From Deinococcus sp. KNUC1210 (GTDB lineage Bacteria; Deinococcota; Deinococci; Deinococcales; Deinococcaceae), in the NCBI RefSeq assembly GCF_022344005.1, contig NZ_CP092191.1, forward strand, positions 1 to 64,000: a stretch of 64,000 bases of DNA, in the 5' to 3' direction. Positions 10,276 through 18,011 of the stretch are shown here, piece after piece (position 1 is the first letter of the stretch; every line of letters begins with the position of its first letter). The translations under genes were made by a program, and so were the position numbers. Below the pieces are notes generated by a model. It worked only from the letters and a program-made list of their open reading frames with translations, did no database searches and was not told the DNA's origin.

Positions 10276-10309
10276 CTTCCGACCTGTCAAGCTGAGAGCC
10301 GATCGGAAG
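10276..10309. repeat. Inverted repeat in the araC-type/GH127 control region
   Basis: CTTCCGA (10276-10282) and TCGGAAG (10303-10309) form a 7-base inverted repeat with a 20-base spacer, midway between the divergent start codons. It may be a regulator binding site. Only position supports this. Confidence 0.35.
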
Positions 10310-10401
10310 AAAAATGTTGGCAGATCGATCGGAGAATGGCCGTATCAAAGAGCTGTTTCATACGGTTTTGTCTTGTTCGGTCTGTGCAAGCGAGGTCCTG
10401 T

Positions 10402-12358
10402 ATGTCAGAATTCCAGGCTGTCTCCCCCGCCCTTCCTGAAGCAGAGTTCCCGAGTTCACTTCCTTCCCTGCCGGTGTCCCTGCCGTTGTCGGACGTGAAG
10501 ATTCAGGATGCTTTCTGGTCACCGCGCCTCCAGGTGAACCGCGAACAGGGCATCGGCCTTCAGTACGGCCATCTGAAGGACGTCGGAGCGCTGGACGCCC
10601 TCGATTTCAGCCGCCCGGTGCCGCCCCTTCCGATTCCGCTCAGCGCCCACAACCACGTCACCCCCGTCATGTGGTGGGACTCGGATGTCGCCAAATGGAT
10701 CGAGGCGGCCAGTTACAGCCTGGAAACCCATCCCGATCCGCAGCTGGAAGCGCTGGTCGATGATGCAGTCGCGCGGCTGGCAGCAGCTCAGCAGCCAGAC
10801 GGCTACCTCAACAGCTATTTCACGGCCCGCGCACCCGAATTGCGCTTTACCAACGAGCGCGACTGGCACGAGCTGTATTGCGCCGGGCATCTGATCGAGG
10901 CGGCGGTGGCACACGTACAGGCCACCGGAAAACGCACGCTGCTCGAAGTGGTCGAGCGCTACGTGAAGCTGATCTCACAGGTGTACGGCCCGAATCCCGG
11001 CCAGAAGCGGGGGTATCCGGGGCACGAAGAAATCGAGCTGGCACTGATGAAGCTCTACCGCGTGACCGCTGATCCGGACCACCTCGCACTGGCCGAGTAT
11101 TTCGTGAACGAGCGCGGCCAGCAGCCCTCGTTCTTCGATCAGGAAGCCAGAGCACGCGGTGACGATCCTGCGTCCTATGCGTTCGGTACGAACGAGTATG
11201 CCCAGGCTCACAGGCCGGTGCGCGAACAGCGCGAGGTGGTCGGGCACGCCGTCCGGGCGATGTACCTGTATGCGGGCATGGCCGACCTTGCGGCGGTCGC
11301 TGACGACGCTTCGCTGCGTGCCGCCTGCGAGGGGCTGTGGCAGGACCTGGTGACCAAGCGGCTGTACATCACGGGCGGGCTGGGGCCATCGAAGGACAAC
11401 GAGGGCTTCACCTTCGACTACGATCTGCCGAACGACACCGCCTACGCCGAGACCTGCGCTGCCATCGCGCTGGTGTTCTGGGCGCAGCGCATGCTGGCGT
11501 TGACTGGAGACGGGCGGTACGCCGACGAGATGGAGCGCTCGCTCTACAACAACGTGCTGGCGGGCGTATCGCTCGACGGGCGGCGATATTTCTACGAACA
11601 ACGTGCTGGAATCGCGCGGCGACAGGCACCGCTGGGACTGGCATCCATGCCCCTGCTGCCCACCGAACCTGTTGCGACTGCTCACATCGTTCGGCAGCTA
11701 CATCTACAGCCGCACCGAAACCGCCTTGTCGGTCGATCTGTACGTCGCGGGTGAGGCCCGTGTGCAGCTTGCCGGACAGCAGGTGTGTCTGAAGGTGGAC
11801 ACCGAGTACCCGTGGAACGGCTCGGTCCGGCTGACGGTCGAGGTGGCACAGCCGACCGAGTTCACCCTGCGGCTGAGGATTCCCGGCTGGTGCGAGGGGG
11901 CGCGGCTGACGGTGAACGGGCAGGACGCCGACGTTCCACTGCTTCAGGGCTACCTGAACGTGAAGCGCGAGTGGGCGTCCGGCACAGAGCTTCAGCTGTT
12001 CCTGCCGATGCCTGTTCAGCGCGTCTGGGCACACCCGGCTGTGCGGGCAGATGCTGGACTGGTGGCCCTGCAACGCGGCCCGCTGGTGTATTGCCTGGAG
12101 CAGACCGACCTTCAGCAGGCGCTTCACCGGGTGGTGTTGCCCGACGACAGCGAGCTGAGCGCCGTATTTGAGCCGTCGCTGCTGGAAGGCGTGGTGGTGC
12201 TGACCGCTCAGGGAAGACAGGATATAACTTCCGATGCGGCCCCACTTTACCGCCGCGAACCGCCGCGCACCGAGCCGATCAGTCTCCGGGCGATTCCGTA
12301 TTACGCCTGGGACAACCGCGAACCCGGTGAGATGCGGGTCTGGCTGCGGCGTTCCTGA
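10402..12358 (+). pseudogene. GH127 beta-L-arabinofuranosidase, frameshifted near 11598
   Basis: Intracellular glycoside hydrolase family 127 enzyme that removes beta-L-arabinofuranose. Before the break it shows DAFWSPRLQVNREQ, PDGYLNSYF and NDTAYAETC (the E-x-C zinc ligands); after it, HPCPCCPPN, whose adjacent cysteines match the nucleophile and zinc ligands of the characterised HypBA1 enzyme, and IPGWCEGARLTVNG. The frame shifts by one extra base around 11596-11602 (GAACAACGTG instead of a reading giving FYENVLES). Removing one base gives 651 residues, the usual size. Start at ATG 10402 after GAGGT. Regulation is probably by the divergent AraC protein. Confidence 0.92.
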
Positions 12359-12766
12359 GCGGCACATTTGGCTTGCCTGTCCGGTGCTGACATCGAATGT
12401 GTCGCCGCTGGGATGACCGCTCGGCGCAAGGAACAGGCATCTGTGTTCACGAGGGCAGCTCCCGATTACACAAGTTCTATACTGTAAATGTTAGCTACTT
12501 CATTGCCACGTGACCTGTTTTCAGTAGCCGTACAGCGAGAAATGCAGAATATTTGAGTTTCCTCAATTGATTTAAATAATTTTTAACAAGGGCGCTCTAT
12601 TTGTCTGGTGATTTCTCAAATATGTACCCTGAAACGCTGCGTCATGATGGAGTATGTTTTCCACTCAGATCGCGGGAACACCTGTTGTTCGCGGTGATTG
12701 TTTCATCTTCAACTGTGCAGCAGCAGGGTTGACCTGTGCCGCTCGGCGTGCCCATAAGCGTCCACG
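12359..12766. other. AT-rich intergenic region upstream of PAS-HD-GYP gene
   Basis: These 408 bases carry no supported gene. The part from about 12470 to 12640 is much richer in A and T than its surroundings and contains a 9-base inverted repeat and promoter-like A/T tracts (for example TTGAGT near 12553 and TAATTT 18 bases later), but no confident promoter. Confidence 0.5.
12549..12623. repeat. 9-base inverted repeat ATATTTGAG / CTCAAATAT
   Basis: ATATTTGAG (12549-12557) and CTCAAATAT (12615-12623) are perfect complements separated by 57 bases in the AT-rich control region. They could be paired binding sites for one regulator, or a large stem enclosing a promoter. No function is demonstrated. 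Confidence 0.5.
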
Positions 12767-13723
12767 ATGACCGCCAACGATTCGCGCCTCTTTCGCCAGC
12801 AGGATACCTACCGTCGCCTGCTGGAAGCGATGCCGGTGATGCTCTGGACAGCTGATGCCGCCGGGAACTGGACCCACGTCAATGCCGCTTGGATCGACTA
12901 TACCGGGCTGATCGGCGAAACGCGGGGCTTTGGATTCGAGGCTGCGCTGCATCCAGACGATGAGGGGCGCACGGTCGCGGCGTGGCGACAGGCGGTGGAA
13001 CAGGGTCATCCCTATCACATCGAGTACCGTCTGCGCCGCCGGGATCAGGTGTACCGCTGGTTTCTGATCCGGGGCACGCCTGTCTTCGATGAAGACGGGC
13101 AGGGCATCGCCTGGGTGGGGACCTGCACCGATATCGAGGACCAGAAGCAGGCCGAGCAGCATGCCAGGGAAGCGCGGGAGGCGGCGTTGCGGGCGCTCGG
13201 GCTGGTGCTGGAAACACGCGACCATGACACCAAGGGTCACACGGACCGGGTCACGCAGATGGCCGTACGGCTCGGGCAGGCTATGGGGCTGGAGGCCGAG
13301 CAGCTCGAAGCATTGCGGCTGGGCGCTTATCTGCACGACATCGGCAAACTCGCCATTCCCGACGCCATTCTGCTCAAGCCGGGTCCGCTCAGCCAACAGG
13401 AAGTTGACGTGATGCGCGGTCATCTTGAGGAGGGCGAACGCTTTGCGGCAAGCCTCGGCTTCCTGCCCCCCGCCGTTCTGTGTGTAATCCGGTCGCACCA
13501 CGAGCGCTGGGACGGCAGCGGGTATGCACAGGGACTGAGCGGGCAGGACATTCCGCTGCTGGCACGCATCTTTTCGGTGGTCGATGTGTACGACGCCCTG
13601 GTCAGTCAGCGCCCCTACAAACCCGCGTGGCCGCACGAACAGGTGATCGCCACCCTGAAAGCGGAGGCGGGAAAGCACTTCGACCCCCAGATCGTCGCCA
13701 CTTTCCTGCGCCTGTACGCCTGA
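12767..13723 (+). CDS. PAS domain HD-GYP phosphodiesterase with GYA variant motif
   Basis: A 318-residue soluble signalling protein. Residues about 14-131 form a PAS/PAC sensor (MLWTADAAGNWTHVNAAW, ending WVGTCTDIEDQ). Residues about 140-318 form an HD-GYP domain that should hydrolyse cyclic di-GMP, with HDIGKLAIPD (H190, D191) and HHERWDGSGYAQGLSG (H244, H245). The family's GYP triad reads GYA at 252-254. The metal ligands are present, so activity is possible, but the variant could alter partner binding. The gene converges with a GGDEF cyclase gene 60 bases away, pairing synthesis and breakdown of the same messenger. Confidence 0.92.
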   Translation: MTANDSRLFRQQDTYRRLLEAMPVMLWTADAAGNWTHVNAAWIDYTGLIGETRGFGFEAALHPDDEGRTVAAWRQAVEQGHPYHIEYRLRRRDQVYRWFLIRGTPVFDEDGQGIAWVGTCTDIEDQKQAEQHAREAREAALRALGLVLETRDHDTKGHTDRVTQMAVRLGQAMGLEAEQLEALRLGAYLHDIGKLAIPDAILLKPGPLSQQEVDVMRGHLEEGERFAASLGFLPPAVLCVIRSHHERWDGSGYAQGLSGQDIPLLARIFSVVDVYDALVSQRPYKPAWPHEQVIATLKAEAGKHFDPQIVATFLRLYA

Positions 13724-13783
13724 GCGCAGCGCGGGTTGCTGGTTCGTTTGCCGTCTGGAGGCGGTTAAAGGGCAGCCGCTGTC

Positions 13784-15259
13784 TCAGCTCGACACGGCGT
13801 TTTTCCCGCTGCGTTTGACCGCGTACAGCCTCTGATCCGCTTTCTCCAGCAGATGCTGGAAGTTCTGATCCAGACACGCGACGCCGACACTGAGCGTGAC
13901 TTTCAGGCCCGGGGCTCTATCCACGAAACTGAGACAGCGGACATCCTCCAGAATCAGCTCGCAGGTGTGCGGGAGCGGCGGGGCAGAGGCATCCGACCGC
14001 AGCAGAACGAATTCCTCTCCGCCATACCGTGCGACCACATCGGAAGGAGCCGCGTGTGCTCGAAGGACCTGGGCCACCTGGACCAGGACGGCGTCGCCGA
14101 CGCTGTGGCCCCAGGTGTCGTTCACGCGCTTGAATCCGTCGATGTCAAACAGTGCCACCGAGAGCGTGACCTGTTCGGCTGCCCACTGCTCTGCCTGCCG
14201 GAACAGCGCCAGACGGTTTGCCAGACCAGTCAGATGGTCCGTCTGGCTGAGCTGTTCGAGTTGAGCGGCATGCTGGCGCAGCACCTCATTGTGCCGCCGC
14301 GTCTCTTCCAGCAGCAGCAGGCTCTCGAAGGCCCGCGCTACGTAGCGGCGCTGGTTCAGATTGGCGGTCCGTTCGTGCCGGGTACTGATCTGCAGGTGCT
14401 CTAGGGCGCGGGCGTCATTGCCCAGGCGGGCGTAGGCCTCGCTCAGCCGCTGGTGGATCGCCGGGAGATACAGCGCGTTGCCCTCCGCTTCCAGCAGCGG
14501 CAGCAGGTTGGACAGCCGTGCAATGACGTCGGCTGGCGCGGCACGGCGCAGCAGGCTCAGCCACGCTTCCGCCTGCACTTCTGGATGGGAGCAGGTCTCG
14601 GCCAGATACTGAAGACGTGCTTCGGCGTCATGGCCCTCCTCGGAACGGCCCAGCAGGGTCAGGATGGTGACCATCGAACTGAGACTGATAGCTTCGGCAA
14701 TCGGCTGCAACCTGACTTCGGGAAAGCTCAAGGCCTGGGTATAACACGTCAGCGCAGCTTCGAGCTGGCCCGCGTCCTGCTGAAGATCACCGAGATTGAG
14801 GTAGGCCAGCGGCTTGCTGAGCGGCTCGTTCATGGTTTCGAACAGCTCGATGGCTTCCCGGAGGTACTGTTCCGCACGCACCGGGTGCACCGTCCGTAAC
14901 ATGGCGGCCAGATCGTGCAGACCGATGGCTTCGAGCCTCACATCGCCCAGGGAACGGGCAATCTGAATCTGTTCCTCCAGATGCAACAGCGCTTCGTCGA
15001 CATGGTTGAAGCTGTATGCGAGACAGGCGGCGGTATTGAGGGCGCGTCCATACCAGACGCCCTTCTGAAGCTGCTGAAGTTCCGTCAGGGCAGGGGCCAG
15101 AGATTCCTGTGCGTCTTTCAGCTGCCCTGCTCGCCACTGGAGATACGACAGCACCACACGCGCCTGGGGAACGTGTGGCGCGTGGCTGATCAGGCGTTCC
15201 GCCCTGGCGGGGTCGAGGTCTCTGGCAGCCCAGGCCTGTTCCCAGGATTCGGTATTCAT
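13784..15259 (-). CDS. TPR-repeat diguanylate cyclase (GGDEF)
   Basis: The 491-residue protein has N-terminal tetratricopeptide-like helical repeats (about residues 1-310), a coiled-coil linker and a C-terminal GGDEF domain. The signature is YGGEEF (GGEEF at about 413-417), an active-type motif. The inhibitory RxxD site that would precede it is replaced by APSD, so product inhibition is probably lost. The ATG at 15259 follows AGGAGG; an upstream in-frame extension lacks such a site. No signal peptide or membrane segment is visible, so it is cytosolic and probably responds through its TPR region to a protein partner. Confidence 0.92.
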   Translation of the reverse strand: MNTESWEQAWAARDLDPARAERLISHAPHVPQARVVLSYLQWRAGQLKDAQESLAPALTELQQLQKGVWYGRALNTAACLAYSFNHVDEALLHLEEQIQIARSLGDVRLEAIGLHDLAAMLRTVHPVRAEQYLREAIELFETMNEPLSKPLAYLNLGDLQQDAGQLEAALTCYTQALSFPEVRLQPIAEAISLSSMVTILTLLGRSEEGHDAEARLQYLAETCSHPEVQAEAWLSLLRRAAPADVIARLSNLLPLLEAEGNALYLPAIHQRLSEAYARLGNDARALEHLQISTRHERTANLNQRRYVARAFESLLLLEETRRHNEVLRQHAAQLEQLSQTDHLTGLANRLALFRQAEQWAAEQVTLSVALFDIDGFKRVNDTWGHSVGDAVLVQVAQVLRAHAAPSDVVARYGGEEFVLLRSDASAPPLPHTCELILEDVRCLSFVDRAPGLKVTLSVGVACLDQNFQHLLEKADQRLYAVKRSGKNAVSS

Positions 15260-15771
15260 GCAGCCTCCTGACGACAGCCAGATGCAGCATCTGACAGGCT
15301 CATGATGGAGCGCTGCATCCTTCAGAATTCTCACAGGAGGGCGCAAGACCCCAGATGTTAAAGTACCTGCGCCGATCCTGAGGAGCCATTCCACAGGATA
15401 GTCGAGAGACAGGCGTCAGAATGAAGCCGGAAAGCCGTTCGGAGGCCAATTGCCGCTCCCAGCCACCTTCCTTGAAAGCGGCAGTCTGGCGGTACAGGTG
15501 CCCACCTTCATGAAGCTCGTGTGGGTCCACGGAGCTTGAGCGCCTGAAGCGGCTCAGGCGTGTGGTACTGGTCCTTCGGGCAGTGAAAATCATCGGGAGC
15601 AGGTGCGTCTTTAAAGGGTTGATCCTGCTGTCATCAAGTAAATATGCCGCTGGTCTGCCCAGAAAAGCGGCGACATGAGCAGCGTTGGCTGGAAAGACAG
15701 ACGTGATTCCTGCCCTGAGCGGACCGCCTGCCCTGCCACCACCTGGGCCGCTCCCGCCGCCCCTCTCTGCA
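15260..15771. other. Intergenic region between GGDEF and Yellow-family genes
   Basis: These 512 bases contain no supported gene. A 97-codon minus-strand frame (15300-15593) has no ribosome binding site and an arginine/serine-rich composition typical of shadow frames. The promoter of the GGDEF gene should lie near 15260-15350 but no clear consensus was seen. Confidence 0.5.
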
Positions 15772-16926
15772 CTATTTGAGAATGACTGGTCTGGCGTCGA
15801 TCTTCAGGCGCATCAGCACGTAGGGTTTAACACGCTGGTCGTTGCCGTAGTGGTATTTCCCCTGACGATTGAGCTGATCGACCAGGATGTAGAGGTAGCC
15901 ACCCTGAATGGCGAGTGTGTCGGGCCAGATCAGCCGGGGATCGCGCACCACCGTCTCGAAATCGCCGTTGGGAAGGCGACGGAAGATAGCGTTCAGTTCG
16001 TGGTTGGTGGTGTAGATGCGTCCGGCGGTATCCTCGGCCATGCCGTCCGACACGCCCTTTTCGCCCAGATCGATCACCTGCTTCTTGACGTCGGCGTCAC
16101 TGAGTTGCTCGTCGCGCAGCGCCGCTGTCGGCACGGCGTACAGGCGGCGAGAGGCAACCGGCGCGTAATACAGGTAATCACCGTTCGGGCTGATGGCGAT
16201 GCTATCTGCCGCGAACGAGATGCTGCGTGCCGGTCCACCCTGAGGCCGCTCCAGCAGCGCTTTGCCGTCGGGGAACGAGACGAATCCCGGAACCGGCAGG
16301 ACCGTCGCGTCGCCGGTCAGTTTGCGCCAGCTTCGACCCGATGCCAGATCGACCACGATGAGGCCCGCACCCGTTTTAGCTCCCGAATCGGTGATGTACG
16401 CCACGCCCCCTTCCCCCTGCCGCAGATCGATCCGCAGATCGTTGAGGTAGGTATTCTTCAGGGCCACGCTCGCCGGGAAATGAATCGTCTTGACGACCTG
16501 ATTGGTGTTGGTGTCGATTCCCACCAGCTTCGGCGCGTTCTGGCTGAGAATCGGCCCCAGGTTGAAAGTGCCGGTATCGAGCACCCACAGGCGATCCCTG
16601 CCGTCCATCACCAGTCCCTGAACTCCGATAAAATGGCTCTCGTCGTAGGGAACCGGCGTGGAATTGATCGCCTTGTTGGGATACGGCACCTCGCGTCCTT
16701 TCACGAGTTCTGCGATCGAGTACGGCACCTTGTCTTCCCAGCGGGGATACGAGATAAAGATGCGCCCCTTGCTGTTGACCGCCACACCGACCGGCATGTG
16801 TCCGTAAAAGGAATGCACGACTTCCAGCTTCGCCGCGCCTCCGAGCTGTACCGGCGACTGAGGCAGGGCCTGGGCGACCGTCAGTGACAGGGCCGCAGCC
16901 AGCAGCGCTGTACGTCGTCCGCGCAT
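15772..16926 (-). CDS. Secreted Yellow / major royal jelly protein family protein
   Basis: The 384-residue precursor has a signal peptide (MRGRRTALLAAALSLTVAQA) and the six-bladed propeller of the MRJP/Yellow family: GVAVNSKGRIFISYPRW, PNKAINSTPVPYD, VQGLVMDGRDRLWVLDTG, and SPNGDYLYYAPVASRRLYAVPT. Such proteins are best known in insects; homologues occur in a few bacteria including Deinococcus. The bacterial function is unsettled. The start lies one base after the stop of the upstream hydrolase gene, so the two are co-transcribed and both products are exported. Confidence 0.9.
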   Translation of the reverse strand: MRGRRTALLAAALSLTVAQALPQSPVQLGGAAKLEVVHSFYGHMPVGVAVNSKGRIFISYPRWEDKVPYSIAELVKGREVPYPNKAINSTPVPYDESHFIGVQGLVMDGRDRLWVLDTGTFNLGPILSQNAPKLVGIDTNTNQVVKTIHFPASVALKNTYLNDLRIDLRQGEGGVAYITDSGAKTGAGLIVVDLASGRSWRKLTGDATVLPVPGFVSFPDGKALLERPQGGPARSISFAADSIAISPNGDYLYYAPVASRRLYAVPTAALRDEQLSDADVKKQVIDLGEKGVSDGMAEDTAGRIYTTNHELNAIFRRLPNGDFETVVRDPRLIWPDTLAIQGGYLYILVDQLNRQGKYHYGNDQRVKPYVLMRLKIDARPVILK

Positions 16927-16927
16927 C

Positions 16928-17809
16928 TCAGCGAACCGTCCTGGCCCAGTCGATGATGGCGGCGTTGGCGACGCTGGCCTTTTCGAAGATCGCAGCGTGG
17001 GCGGCCCCCGGAATGATCACCAGCTTCGCGTTCGGAATGTTCTGCTGCATCTTCAGGCTGAATTCGGGCGGATACACCGTGTCTTCCAGGCCCTCCAGAA
17101 TCAGGGTCGGCACCCGGATGGTCTTCAGGGTCGGCAGCGAGTCGGGGCGGTTGGCCAGCACCATCGCGCCTGCCACGTCGCCTGCCACCGACGCCTGGCT
17201 CACGATGCCGGTGAGCGTCTTGGCGTCGCCGGGGCGGTTCATGCGCGTCTGACCGGTCAGCATGTCTTTCAGGAGTTCGGGAGCCAGCGACTGCGGGCCA
17301 TAGGTCACGGCCTTCTGGGCCATGCCCTTCCACAGCTGCTGCTCGACGATGCCAGCGGGGTTGGCGAGCGTATCGATCAGGATCATGCCTATGAAGCGCT
17401 CGGGCGCTTCGCGGTACATCTCGAAGGTAATGGGGCCGCCCATGCTCATGCCGCCGATGATGGCTCTGGGAATGTTGAGGCGGTCCAGCACTGCCAGCGC
17501 GTCTTTGGCGTAGGTTTGCAGGCTGCCGGTGTCGGTGGTGGGGGCGGTGCTTTTGCCGTAGCCACGGTGGTCGATGGTGATGACCTGATAGCCGGCGTTG
17601 GCGAGGGCGTCCCGGTTGCGGGCGAACAGGTCACCGCTGAGTGGATAGCCGTGCAGCAGCAGCATCGGCGTGCCGCTGCCCTGTGAGACGTAGTGGATGC
17701 TCGCGCCATTGATGTCGAGCAGGCCTTCCTGCACTCCAGTGCCGCCACCCGCGAGGGCTGAGGCTGGAAGCAGGAACAGGCAAAGTGTCAGCAGTTTTTT
17801 CTGAATCAT
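16928..17809 (-). CDS. Secreted alpha/beta hydrolase
   Basis: A 293-residue alpha/beta-hydrolase with a signal peptide (MIQKKLLTLCLFLLPASALA). It shows the oxyanion motif LLLHGYPLSGD, the nucleophile elbow GGMSMGG, the catalytic aspartate in EGLEDTVYPPE and the histidine in PGAAHAAIFEKA. It resembles the haloperoxidase/3-oxoadipate lactonase group, but no substrate can be assigned. A purine-rich AAGGAGAGG precedes the start. It is the first gene of a two-gene unit with the Yellow-family protein. Confidence 0.9.
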   Translation of the reverse strand: MIQKKLLTLCLFLLPASALAGGGTGVQEGLLDINGASIHYVSQGSGTPMLLLHGYPLSGDLFARNRDALANAGYQVITIDHRGYGKSTAPTTDTGSLQTYAKDALAVLDRLNIPRAIIGGMSMGGPITFEMYREAPERFIGMILIDTLANPAGIVEQQLWKGMAQKAVTYGPQSLAPELLKDMLTGQTRMNRPGDAKTLTGIVSQASVAGDVAGAMVLANRPDSLPTLKTIRVPTLILEGLEDTVYPPEFSLKMQQNIPNAKLVIIPGAAHAAIFEKASVANAAIIDWARTVR

Positions 17810-18011
17810 GAATGGGACCTCTCCTTGCAGCCTGGAAGGAGAAGCAGCAATCTGCCTCTCCGCCGGCTGTCTCAGCCAGAGTAGAGACAGCGGTGGCGGC
17901 GGAGACTTGGCCCGGCTTCAGGACGCCTTGAGAACTCTGAAAGGAAATCCGAACAATTGCAGGGATAGCGTCAGGCCATGCGCGACATCAGACCTGCTGG
18001 AGCGGGCCGGT

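Noticed and set aside
15300..15593. 97-codon minus-strand frame
   Set aside because: No ribosome binding site and an Arg/Ser-rich composition. No domain was recognised.
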